Source: Beaufortia kweichowensis (taxonomy: Eukaryota > Chordata > Actinopteri > Cypriniformes > Gastromyzontidae). Taken from it: a stretch of 64,000 nt of DNA. Each line of letters opens with the position of its first letter. Within the stretch, counting starts at the first letter, position 1. The stretch covers positions 13,267,848 through 13,331,847 of the forward strand of contig CM032816.1 of NCBI GenBank assembly GCA_019155185.1, written 5' to 3'. Under the pieces are notes generated by a model. That model was not told the origin of the DNA and ran no database searches. It worked only from the letters and a program-made list of their open reading frames with translations. Positions 54,761 through 63,960 of the stretch are shown here, in pieces. Both the position numbers and the translations under genes were made by a program.

Positions 54761-54901
54761 TTGACGCTATGGGAACGCCTTTGCGTGACTGCGTCTGAAG
54801 CACGTGTGTAAAATTGCCGAATGGCTAGACTGAACGTCACAGGAGGGTGACGTCAGGACCAGGAAGCTATAAAAGGACCTTGGGACGCACACACATTCAG
54901 C
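54761..54901 (+). repeat. DIRS left terminal inverted repeat
   Basis: Inverse complement of 58609-58750 over about 140 bp with few differences (ACACGTG.. TTCAGACGCAGTC block). It contains a TATA-like TATAAAAGG at about 54870. Confidence 0.85.
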
Positions 54902-54977
54902 TTTTGTGCCTTCAGCTGCGCGTGTGTGTGATTGCTGTTAGCTAGCGGCGCTCGAAAACGCCAATAATATAGAGAGT

Positions 54978-55748
54978 GTGTGTGTTTGTGTGACATTGTG
55001 GGATTCACACGATTTCTGTGTTGTCTGTTTAGGGGTGGATCATGCCCGGTTGGCGCTCGAAAACGCCGACTGTGTGCATTGTGAAGCCCTCCCTATGCGC
55101 ACTCTCAGATCTAGACTGGCATGTGTAGATAAACATGCCCAGACGAGCGGTTCTCGTGGCGGTGCCATCTGCTGGGCGGGAGCAGCCTCAGCCCTCTACC
55201 TCCTCATACAGGCACAGGCAGAAGGAGAGTGTTAGTTCCCGAGCTCCACCACAACGTCAGTGGGGCTCTGGGAGGCACTCTCAACCCCGGCCTTCCCAGC
55301 CTAAGACGGACCTGCATCCGGGCACCACACGGTGCGCTCAACAATCGCACCCCCTCGAGTTTTTTCTGGCCAGTACGGCCCAGGGTTCCGAGTTAATACA
55401 AAACATAAGACCAGACACCAGCCCCGAGGGGTTGGTTCCTTTAGTGAATTTCCTGGCAGCGTGGAAACTTCTGCCAAACGTTTCACGCTGGGTTCTACAA
55501 GTAATAAAATGCGGCTACACGATTCAGTTCGGGCGAAGCCCGTCTGTGTTCAGAGGGGTCGTGCCCACCGAGGTGGGTCCCGACCAAGCTCTGGTCATGG
55601 AACACAAAGTTCACACACTCCTGGCAAAGGGGGCCATAGAATTTGTTCCTCCTCCAGAGAGAGAAGCGGGGTTTTACAGCCGCTACTTCATAGTTCCCAA
55701 AAAGGACGGAGGCTTGCGTCCTATTCTAGATCTACGCACATTGAACTT
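54978..55748 (+). pseudogene. DIRS gag remnant and RT N-terminus
   Basis: It starts with the Gag zinc cluster (CVVCLGVDHARLALENADCVHC, 54978-55140). The central gag block present in the minus copy is missing, and the frame from 55135 joins a Ser/Gln-rich end. The conserved pre-RT sense follows (LIQNIRPDTSPEGLVPLV, 55390-55450) and then the RT start (YSRYFIVPKKDGGLRPILDLRTLN, to 55748), where a deletion removes the RT catalytic palm. Confidence 0.78.
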
Positions 55749-55756
55749 TAGCGGCT

Positions 55757-57022
55757 CAACATCGAGATGTTGTTCTCGCTCACATGAAAGTGTTGGGGTT
55801 ACGGCTGAACGCCAAGAAGAGTTCACTTTCTCCGGTTCAGAGAATAACCTTCCTAGGCGTAGAATGGGACTCGAGAGTCATGTCTGCATGCCTCACTACA
55901 GCGCGCATACAGTCCATTCAGTCAGCCGTGACAGGGGTCAGGCTTCATCAACGAGTCACAGTTCTGCAGTTTCAGCAGATACTCGGTCTCATGGCAGCCG
56001 CAGCCAGCGTGATACCTCTGGGCCTGCTGTACATGAGACCCTTACAATGGTGGCTCAAGTCGAAGGGGTTTTCCCTGAGGGGGAACCCCTCCCGCACTAT
56101 TCAGGTCATTCACAAGTGTCTGAGGGCACTAGTAGTGTGGAAGAAACCTGGGTTTCTCTCCCAGGGTCCAGTTCTGGGGTCAATATGTCATCGCATAACG
56201 ATAATGACGGACGCATCCCTGATGGGTTGGGGGGCAGTAATGGAAGGCCGCTCTGCCAGAGGCTTATGGAGGGGCCGCCAGCTCGAGTGGCATATAAATT
56301 ACCTAGAGATGATGGCAGTACAGCTTGCGTTGAGGCAGTTCCTTCCTCGCCTCAGAAACAACCATGTTTTGGTCCTGTCGGACAACACATCGGTGGTTGC
56401 ATACATCAACCACCAAGGAGGTCTGCGGTCGCGCCCTCTGTACAGATTGGCACACCAGATTCTGATGTGGTCCCAAGGGAAGCTGCTCTCGGTCAGAGCA
56501 GCGTACATCCCGGGACGGTTGAATGTGGGAGCAGACGCCCTGTCGAGGCAGGGGCCGAGGCCGGGGGAATGGAGACTTCACCCCGAGGTGGTGCAAATGA
56601 TCTGGGATATTTTTCGCCCAGCAGAAGTGGACCTGTTTGCGTCTCAAGAGACTACGCACTGTCCTCTATGGTTCTCCCTAACACCTCCAGCCCCACTGGG
56701 GCTGGACGCTCTCGTACATTCGTGGCCGAGGCTACGCCTGTACGCTTTTCCCCCGATCGCTCTGCTCCCGGGAGTCCTGGAAAGGGTGCGCCAGGACGGG
56801 GTTCGCCTCCTACTGGTCGCACCGTTATGGCCGGCCCGAGTATGGTTCTCGGACCTGATTTCGCTCCTAGACAGCACCCTGGTGAGGCTGCCTGTCAGGG
56901 AAGATCTCTTGTCTCAGTCGCAGGGCACCATTCGCCACCCTTGCCCAGAGATATGGAAACTGTGGGTCTGGCCTCTGAGGGGGCCAGGTTCACCAGCACG
57001 GGTCTTTCGACCGAGGTCGTAG
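55757..57022 (+). pseudogene. DIRS RT C-terminus and RNase H
   Basis: In the frame of 55784-57022 (412 codons): the end of RT (LGLRLNAKKSSLSPVQRITFLGVEWDS), then a DIRS-type RNase H with TDASLMGWGA (Asp), NYLEMMAVQLAL (Glu), LSDNTSVVAYINHQGG (Asp) and AAYIPGRLNVGADALSRQ. All catalytic acids are readable. The frame stops in the linker at 57022. The overlapping 645-codon ORF from 55135 is in the wrong frame after about 55750. Confidence 0.82.
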
Positions 57023-57024
57023 AC

Positions 57025-57981
57025 ACCATTTTTAATCTAGGGCTCCCTCCACGAGGAAGCTATACGCCTTAAAGTGGGAAGTCTTCTCTTCCTGGTGTTC
57101 AGGTCGGCGTCAAGACCCAGTTAACTGCCCGATCAGCGTGGTGCTGGAGTTCTTGCAGGACCGCTTTTCTTCAGGGCTGATGCCCTCGACTATCAATGTC
57201 TATGCGGCAGCTATCTCTGTCTTTCATAGCCTTGTTAACGGCCAGTCTGTGGGTCGAGACCCACTGGTCATACGCTTCCTCCGCGGTACTAGGAGACTAA
57301 GGCCTGTGTTGCGTACCAGGATCCCCAGTTGGGACCTGGCGGTGGTACTTCAAGGGTTAGCCCCGTTCGAACCCACTGAGGTCGTGTTGGCCAAATTTCT
57401 GACCCTCAAGACAATTTTCTTGTTGGCAGTATCTTCTCTGAAGAGAGTTGGCGATCTCCAAGCTCTCTCAGTTTCTCCTTCATGCCTGGCATTTGCACCG
57501 GGCATGGTTAAGGCCTTTCTCTACCCGAGGGTAGGATATGTGCCTAAAGTTCCCACCAATGTGCCGAGGCACATTACGCTACAAGCCTTCTGTCCTCCTC
57601 CCTTCAAGGATTCAGACCAGGAAAAAGCTAATTTACTGTGTCCAGTGCAAGCACTGGACGCCTACGTTCACAGAACTGCTCCCTTAAGAAAGTCTGAGCA
57701 GCTGTTTGTGTGTTTTGGTTCTCCTGTCGGCGACCAAACCAACTCTTAGCAGGTGGATAGTCGAGGCTATCTCACTTGCTTATGAAGCTTCTGGACAGCA
57801 GTCTGCACTTTCTGTCAAAGCTCACTCAACCAGGGGTATGGCGGCCTCTAAGGCCTTAAGGTCAGGGGCCACGCTCGAGGATGTTTGTAATGCAGCCGGC
57901 TCGTCCTTGCCGCTCACGTTTGTGCGTTTTTATGATCTGGACCTGGCTTCCACGCCAGGCTCCCACGTATTGCGGCCCTGA
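57025..57981 (+). pseudogene. DIRS tyrosine recombinase
   Basis: The N-terminal domain begins near 57025 (TIFNLGLPPRGSYTP with a shift) and is open at 57138-57749 (SSGLMPSTINVYAAAIS; SLKRVGDLQALSVS with the first catalytic Arg). After a frameshift near 57720 the frame 57706-57981 continues with LSRWIVEAISLAYEASG, the HSTRGMAAS box (H-x-x-R) and the nucleophilic Tyr in FVRFYDLDLAS. All catalytic residues exist, but in two frames. Confidence 0.84.
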
Positions 57982-58504
57982 GGGGTCCGTCCTTTCTGAA
58001 TGACAGCCGGGGTGTCTTGCTGTTTATTCTCTCTTGGGGCCTGGCTCGAGTTCTTTTTTATGTTCTTTTCTTCTGGTCCTGGCCTGAGAGCCAGCTACCA
58101 ATATATCTGGGCTTTACTCCTGTACACCTCAGCCAGGGCCCCGAGGGGTCCTGGTGACTCATATCGCATTGGGTGAGCCCATGCGTTGATGCCTGTCTGA
58201 ATACCGGCCAGTGAATCCCATCGTGTATTCCCTGTATGCTTTTACTGTGTCTGGACCGAGGTCCTGTACATTTCTCTTTCGCCCCGAGGGGCTTATTGGG
58301 GTTATTAACGGCCAGGAGATCTCGCTGTTTTACTCCCTCTCTACAGGTCCTGGCCTGAGGGCCAGGGTCTGGGTTTTCACCGCCAGGTCAGTTCCTATAG
58401 TCGTGCTCTGCGGATACACACTTCCAGGGACTTGCTCGCACGGCGGCGTTGGGATCTCGTTCCCATAGCGTCAAATGCTGACGCAGCATTGAGTTCCCTT
58501 GACA

Positions 58505-58812
58505 GGGAACGTCTCAGGTTACGACTGTAACCTTTGTTCCCTAAGAGAGAACAAGACACTGCATCTCCCTGCCATACTCCCGGCATCCCTGGGCAGCTTC
58601 GGCACTATACGCTGAATGTGTGTGCGTCCCAAGGTCCTTTTATAGCTTCCTGGTCCTGATGTCACCCGCCTGTGACGTTCAGTCTAGCCATTCGGCAATT
58701 TTACACACGTGCTTCAGACGCAGTCGCGCAAAGGCGTTCCCATAGCGTCAAACGCTGACACAGCGTCTCGTTCCCTCTTAGGGAACAAAGGTTACAGTCG
58801 TAACCTGAGACG
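58505..58812. repeat. DIRS internal complementary region and its partner
   Basis: CGTCTCAGGTTACGACTGTAAC at about 58509 is inversely repeated at the outer end (about 58788-58812). Such a match between the 3' interior and the terminus is expected in DIRS replication (family knowledge). Confidence 0.7.
58609..58750 (-). repeat. DIRS right terminal inverted repeat
   Basis: Inverse complement of 54761-54901. Confidence 0.85.
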
Positions 58813-58815
58813 TTT

Positions 58816-59029
58816 TTTACAAACAAAATAAAAACTGAAACTAAATAATGGATGTTATTTTGTGAGTAGAATTGAAGAGTTTGTTTATAAAATAAATAAC
58901 TGTGGCCCAATTTGTGTAAACTAAAGGAGAAAGTGACTGTAAAAAAGATTTGCACACTACAGAGTGCATAAAGTCACACTGAAGCAGTGTTGGAGTTTAT
59001 GAGATAATGAGGTGATGAATAAAGGGTGT
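58816..59029. other. Spacer between DIRS and the retroviral LTR
   Basis: About 210 bp of AT-rich sequence with no gene. Confidence 0.4.
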
Positions 59030-59577
59030 TGGACTTTTCTAAAGGCAGTCCTAGCATGTTCAGAATCTCATATACAGGAGACGAAATAAGATAATTAATA
59101 ATTGAGGTTTATTGATCAGATATGAAGAGAATTCAGCGCGCTGGGTCTTCCTCACAATGTCAAACTGTAACCAACTCGACAACTCACAGTTGGAAGACCC
59201 AGTTTGCTATAAGTTTCACATATTTATACACAACACATTCTTTGTCCATGCCTCCGAGACCTCCTTCATCTGCCCCTCCAATCAGCACGGTGTCTTTGGC
59301 ACTCTGCCTAATTTATAGTTGTTTTTCACAGTAACTTTCCTCAGGGCCGTTGAGCCTCATCCTTAGCGCTTTGTTGGAGACGCCAACGCCCTGAACATAT
59401 TTGAAATTCTTTTACAGATTTAAATTCAACACATTTCTCGTACTCAATTCATGACTTAAGTATATTCATGAATTAATTACTTAGTTATATATTTTGATTA
59501 ATATGGAATAATTATATATGTAAACATTAAATCAATAATAAAACGGAGATGTTAGTTATTGAAGAATATTTTCCACA
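59030..59577 (-). repeat. 3' LTR of the endogenous retrovirus
   Basis: The minus strand begins TGTGGAAAATATTC at 59577, just after a purine-rich tract. A TATAAATA box lies at about 59220-59230 and AATAAA at about 59112-59117. The right end is either near 59057 (GAACA) or 59028 (CCAACA); no second LTR is in the window to decide. Confidence 0.65.
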
Positions 59578-59597
59578 ATTCCCTCTCTTGACCTCTT
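59578..59597 (-). promoter_or_regulatory. Polypurine tract
   Basis: The minus strand reads AAGAGGTCAAGAGAGGGAAT immediately before the LTR start, as expected for the plus-strand primer of a retrovirus. Confidence 0.7.
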
Positions 59598-59603
59598 GAG
59601 AGG

Positions 59604-59906
59604 TCACATCATCTCTTCTTCATATTCTCCACCTGTAACATAAACATCAGACAACAAAGGCATGGAATATGGTGGTGGGGTGTCCTTCTTCTCAATAGCT
59701 GTAACAATTACACGGTTGCATAGGGACCTTGCACATGGAATACAACAACACCCACATGTTACTAATATTGCTAAAAAGGTAGCAACAGACATTAATACAG
59801 ACATTACTATTGCTTTCCATTTCCCCAATTTTTGGGACAACCACTCCTCAAGTGGATTTTCCACTCCTGAGTGATCTTGCATAGTTTTAGACATTTCTCC
59901 CAGCAT
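59604..59906 (-). pseudogene. Retroviral envelope transmembrane subunit, C-terminal fragment
   Basis: 100 codons. A short amphipathic ectodomain end (NPLEEWLSQKLGKW, residues 17-30) is followed by a membrane span of about 24 residues (31-55) ending in a Cys cluster (CGCCC), and then a cytoplasmic tail with a PPPY motif. This is the usual end of a retroviral Env. The surface subunit, fusion peptide and the rest of TM are absent; between 59907 and 60206 there is an A/T homopolymer (60119-60140) and no coding sense. The Met at 59906 is internal to the original Env. Confidence 0.75.
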
Positions 59907-60118
59907 TGGTTTTTATTTTTTATATTGTTTTATGGTTAAAAATAAGCTAAACACCCTCTCTACACCGGGTATGGCAAAATAATAAAATGGACTTTTAAAA
60001 CACTTCTAATATGGTTGTACGACTTAACAGTACAATAATACACTTGTAATAATAAAATTCAATACCCTTCCATGTAATAGAAACACAAACACAAAATAAA
60101 TGAGCTCTTAAACAAAAC

Positions 60119-60140
60119 AAAAAAAAAAAAAAAAAAACAA
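60119..60140. repeat. Poly(A) tract (plus strand)
   Basis: About 20 A residues with nearby AAAC repeats, in the gap between the pol and env remnants. Confidence 0.9.
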
Positions 60141-60206
60141 ACAAAACCACAGAATGGAAAAATAATTCAAAAGAAAACACCGGCTTCTCGAGTTTTAGAC
60201 GTCTTC

Positions 60207-61283
60207 TTATTCGGTACCTAGGGAGTAAATGGTTATCTTTATGTCCACGTCCGTGAACACCTTACTCAAAATTTCTTTTACCCTTTGATAGTCTAGTCTG
60301 TCCAGTCCACACCCCAGGCGGGGAATGGATACACTTTTTATATTATTTTCCACACACCAGTTTCTCATGCATGTCAGGCTCTCTGTAAAGCAATCATAGG
60401 TTGGCAAATCACCACAGTTTTGTTTTGTTATTAGATGAAAAATCAATCTGCCGTCGTCTTCTTTGGTTACTGCACAGTCACCTGGTTGTTTGTTTTGGCT
60501 TACCACCTTACGTGTACCATATTTCTGTTTAAATTGTTTTGCTATACCTGCACCATATGCACAGTCAGCACTTACACAATGAGCCAATGGCTCTGAGTCT
60601 GGTGTTAGAAATAGATCACCTGTTTGGTAAGAAAGTTGAATCTGCTGCTGTTTTGGACAGTTAGAATTTACAGAATTTAGAAAATTACAGGCTTGTTCCT
60701 GCTGTTCTGTACGTTCTGTATCCTCCCTCTCTTGGACCTGCGAAGACAGGTCCAATCTGGTATCTGATAGAGACCTAAAAGGTGGATCACAATCAACACA
60801 AGCAGACAAATGGAACCAAGTATCTCCTTTTCCGTGCACTTGGATGCAGTGAGATGTTCTTGCAGCAACTTTGTAGGGCTTTGACCACCGTGGTTCATTC
60901 CACTTTCTCCTGAAGATTCTCAGTCTCACCCACTCTTTACCTGTCTGGATAGGTGTTGGTGCCTCGTCTGGGTATGCCTCTGATGGTGCCTGGCGGGAAA
61001 AGCTCGTAATCAGAGAAGTTAATCTGTCAAAATACACTGCGTGTGACAATGGTTCCATACACTCTGTGGACAGCACTCCTGCCGGTCCTGGGAATCTGCG
61101 ACCTGTAAACAATTCAAAAGGTGTGAAACCAGAAACTCTGTTAACAGTTGATCTAGTGGCCATTAATGCCAGTGGTAGGGCTGCTAGCCAATTCAATTTG
61201 GTCTGTGCACAGATTTTAGCCAATCTCAATTTCAGAGTTAAGTTCATTCTCTCCACTTTGCCTTGGCTTGGTGAACGATGCAA
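60207..61283 (-). CDS. Retroviral integrase C-terminal half fused to an OARD1/TARG1-like macrodomain
   Basis: 358 codons in one frame. Residues 1-165 are integrase: the catalytic Glu is in QGKVERMN (Glu11), followed by LPLALMATRSTVN, TPFELFTGRRFPGP and an MLV-type C-terminal module (WVRLRIFRRKWNEPRWSKP). Residues 166-213 are a Gln/Glu-rich linker. Residues 214-358 are a complete macrodomain: GDLF at 222-225, LAHCVSADCAYGAGIA at 233-248, LITK with Lys287, and the P-R-L-G-C-G-L-D-R-L loop with Asp328. In human TARG1 the equivalent Lys and Asp carry out removal of ADP-ribose from proteins; both are kept here. The first codon is TTG and a TAG lies about 30 bases upstream, so this is the tail of a longer, now broken Pol. 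The macrodomain is intronless, which suggests cDNA capture of a host gene. Confidence 0.85.
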   Translation of the reverse strand: MHRSPSQGKVERMNLTLKLRLAKICAQTKLNWLAALPLALMATRSTVNRVSGFTPFELFTGRRFPGPAGVLSTECMEPLSHAVYFDRLTSLITSFSRQAPSEAYPDEAPTPIQTGKEWVRLRIFRRKWNEPRWSKPYKVAARTSHCIQVHGKGDTWFHLSACVDCDPPFRSLSDTRLDLSSQVQEREDTERTEQQEQACNFLNSVNSNCPKQQQIQLSYQTGDLFLTPDSEPLAHCVSADCAYGAGIAKQFKQKYGTRKVVSQNKQPGDCAVTKEDDGRLIFHLITKQNCGDLPTYDCFTESLTCMRNWCVENNIKSVSIPRLGCGLDRLDYQRVKEILSKVFTDVDIKITIYSLGTE

Positions 61284-61434
61284 TACCTCAGAAGCGTCCC
61301 AACACCCCCACTACGTTGCACTACGTTTCGCTTGCGCATAAGCAATACCTGGTGGCCTCATGCCTCCACCTCTGTGCCATAGTGGCCGTTGTAGCGCACG
61401 TCAATTGCATCCTAACCGTTTTTCCTTGTGTTGT

Positions 61435-61457
61435 TTTTTTTTTTTTTTTTTTTTTTT
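61435..61457. repeat. Poly(T) tract (plus strand)
   Basis: About 22 T residues; on the minus strand this is a poly(A). Confidence 0.9.
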
Positions 61458-61597
61458 AAATAGGTATCCACTTCTCTCACCCTCGCACACTGCATCACCA
61501 TTGCAACCAGCACATTCCTCTGCGTCTTTCCATGCAACGCTAGTTTCCCCTAAAATGTACGCACTATTTTCCAACTATACTACTGTGTAGGAGGCCC

Positions 61598-61987
61598 TCA
61601 GACCACAATCCAACAACCATCTCTGAAAATGTGGTCGCATTTTGAATATGCATGCCTGCTAACAGCAAATTGGCAACCTTGCCCATGTGGTAGTAATCGT
61701 ATGGTTGTACAATATGTTGCGCCAGCACGTGATTGAGTATGCCCGGCCACAAATTGAAGCCCTATGGAAGGAATACCTATCTCTGTGTATGTGAATGATG
61801 AGCACGCTATACCCTCTGCAGTAAGAATAACATTGGAAGATGCATTTGCTATGTGTATGCAAGTAAACCATCTGTGAGCTAGCATTAGAATAGTTCCTCT
61901 GGACGGCGTAAGATACTCGGCTCCAACTCTACCAGTAAATCTCTTCCCAACAGTGGGATAGGGCATGTGAAGAGTGCAGAAATGCAT
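61598..61987 (-). CDS. Unknown 129-aa ORF, possibly of viral element origin
   Basis: An uninterrupted frame, with start MHFCTLHMPYPTVGKRF. It has seven Cys and several His, and a moderately hydrophobic middle (SSNVILTAEGIACSSFTYTEIGIPSIGL). No motif was recognised. It lies between the gag-like and integrase remnants, where protease and RT would be expected, but no RT motif is visible. An Env surface fragment in rearranged order is possible. It could also be a chance ORF. Confidence 0.3.
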   Translation of the reverse strand: MHFCTLHMPYPTVGKRFTGRVGAEYLTPSRGTILMLAHRWFTCIHIANASSNVILTAEGIACSSFTYTEIGIPSIGLQFVAGHTQSRAGATYCTTIRLLPHGQGCQFAVSRHAYSKCDHIFRDGCWIVV

Positions 61988-62051
61988 GTGGCAACACCTG
62001 CTGCGCCAATGTGCACTTTCGTAATGCTCTTTTTTTTTTCCTGGCCATTTC

Positions 62052-62345
62052 TTACCCTACCAGAGGGGCCCCTTCAACATTTCTCCACCCCATCTCCCCG
62101 GGCCCCATGTTGGGTGCATAGGCCCAGTAGGTTGGGAGATGACCGAGCTGTTGCCTCGGGTTGTGTGAGGTATGTGGTCCCCTGCCACGACCACCCTGGT
62201 TACCACCTCTTCCGGGGACCCCATCCCCCGCGGGTGGACCATTATAATGGCCTGATTGTCCCATGCAGCTTTGGACAATCTCTACCCAAATAATCGGATG
62301 CACCACACACAGAACATAGCACTCTGTTGGATGCCCCCCTCCCAT
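62052..62345 (-). pseudogene. Gag nucleocapsid-like fragment
   Basis: On the minus strand, about 62315-62274 reads C-S-V-C-G-A-S-D-Y-L-G-R-D-C, a zinc knuckle spacing (C-x2-C-x4-x-x4-C) in which the usual His is Tyr. In another frame a Gly/Arg-rich sequence follows (GRGGNQGGRGRGP), as in retroviral nucleocapsids. No capsid was found further right. It probably belongs to the same endogenous retrovirus, but this is inference. Confidence 0.4.
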
Positions 62346-63431
62346 GTTGCCTCTATTTCCCCTAATAAATCTTAATGTGTTGGTATGTTGTAATGGGGAC
62401 TGGGGCCTGTAGTTACGTCTATCAGTGGTGTGTCCTAAACTACTAGTTCTATGATAGCATGTCTTTCTAAGTCAGCTAATTGTGTGGCGGGCAAAATTTG
62501 TCGCGACAGGCATCTTGAATCACCCACTGTCAAAATGGTGCCTTAGCACCACTACATCCGTTCACAAATCTGGATATGAAACAGTGGCCGTGGGCTTACT
62601 GATGGGAGGGAGCGGATGAGGTAGTCTGAGTGCTTCCTACTTCAACTTCCTTTTACATCTTGGCTGCTGACCTGCAAACTTCCTCTTTGCTCCCTCTACT
62701 CAAAGTTGTAATTGTTAATGCCGTAGCCACCAATGCAATTCTTGTCCACACTCTCAACACTTTCTGCAGCTTTTTAGTTCTTTGACCATGCCCTAGCACT
62801 GAACCATTTTACTGCATTTTTTCTCTTTTCATGCCCAATCAACTTATTATGAGCTCTCTTTTCCATTTCTCTAATTTTTTTTTAAGCCAGTGAAACTCTG
62901 ACTTTTCTCTGCTTCCAACCATCCGTTCTCATCACACATCAATTTCCAACATTCCTTAGCCTCTTTCTCTCTTTATTTCCTATCCTTTGGCTCCGCCTGC
63001 GTAAATAACATATCTGTAATAACGACTCCATTGTTCAGTTACGGTAGGACATCCATATTCTGCACATTCCTTTTCAAATTCCGCCATCTCACTCTCTTCT
63101 TATCTCTTCCGACCACACCCTTCCTATATTTAACTTTCACGTCTTTCTACTCTTGTTCTTTTATACAATTATTTATACAGTTTAAATTCACACTTCAACA
63201 AATAAACACAGCAAAACACATTTATTTACAAATATTCCATTAACCACCAACTTTACTTTACATACAGCATATGCATCTAGATTCACATTTACAGATATTT
63301 ACACTGGAATTCCACATTAAATTAACACAAACTTTATGGTTCTCTCGACCAAGGGACTCGAACCCAATAGAATTTCACGGTTTTAGCTTTCAACCGAGGG
63401 ACTCGAACCCAGCAGAAACCCCTTTTCTTTA
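62346..63431. other. No gene recognised
   Basis: Low-complexity, pyrimidine-rich sequence with no supported ORF. It may be decayed gag or leader of the retrovirus on the minus strand. Confidence 0.4.
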
Positions 63432-63960
63432 TCCGATTTACTTCCTTACAAGACTTACGGATTTTTTACACACAACACTGTTTTTCGGTCCTTTAACCGA
63501 GGGATTTTAACCCAAAGGAATTGTAACCACCGCTACAACCCTTCGTCCGATTTACTTCCTTACAAGACTTACGGACTTTTTACACACAACACAATTTTTC
63601 GGTCCTTTAACCGAGGGATTTTAACCCAAAGGAATTGTAACCACCGCTACAACCCTTCGATCGATTTACTTCCTTACAAGACTTACGGACTTTTTACACA
63701 ACACAATTTTTCGGTCCTTTAACGAGGGATTTTAACCAAAGGAATTGTAACCACGCTTACAACCCTTCGTCCGATTTACTTCCTTACAAGACTTACGGAC
63801 TTTTTACACACAACACAATTTTTCGGTCCTTTAACCGAGGGATTTTAACCCAAAGGAATTGTAACCACCGCTACAACCCTTCGTCCGATTTACTTCCTTA
63901 CAAGACTTACGGACTTTTACACACAATACAACTTTTATTCAACCTTTCATTCTCTTCACA
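63432..63960. repeat. Tandem repeat array, unit about 110-114 bp
   Basis: Five units starting TCCGATTTACTTCCTTACAA at about 63432, 63546, 63659, 63770 and 63883. Each contains CGGTCCTTTAACCGAGGGATT, with an inverted pair (TTTAACCGAGG / TTTAACCC). A diverged half-unit pair precedes it at 63345-63410 (GGGACTCGAACCC). The array may continue past the window. Confidence 0.85.

Larger units (their letters stand above)
54740..58815 (+). mobile_element. DIRS-type tyrosine-recombinase retrotransposon, plus copy
   Basis: Terminal inverted repeats at 54761-54901 and 58609-58750, a deleted gag, the start of RT, RNase H, tyrosine recombinase, and a 3' part in which the segment at 58505-58560 is the inverse complement of the terminal 58760-58812, as in DIRS elements, which use an internal complementary region to circularise. 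The RT palm and most of gag are deleted. It truncates the NLR gene. Confidence 0.88.
59030..61283 (-). mobile_element. Endogenous retrovirus remnant, 3' half
   Basis: On the minus strand: integrase C-terminal half plus macrodomain (61283-60207), most of env deleted with only its C-terminus left (59906-59604), a polypurine tract, and the 3' LTR (59577 to about 59030). Upstream of the integrase Glu the frame meets a TAG near 61308 and the pol sense disappears, so the 5' pol is lost or rearranged. Retroviral rather than Gypsy-like traits are the MLV-type integrase C-terminus and an env transmembrane tail. Confidence 0.82.

Noticed and set aside
55135..57072. 645-codon ORF over the DIRS element
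   Set aside because: Only the part before about 55750 is in the true frame. The rest is an out-of-frame reading of RNase H, whose real frame is 55784-57022.
59995..60180. Minus-strand Phe-rich ORF of 61 codons
   Set aside because: It arises from a T-rich homopolymer stretch; no env motif is present.
63432..63960. Possible CRISPR-like or tRNA cluster
   Set aside because: Units are repeated as a whole without variable spacers, and no cloverleaf can be drawn.
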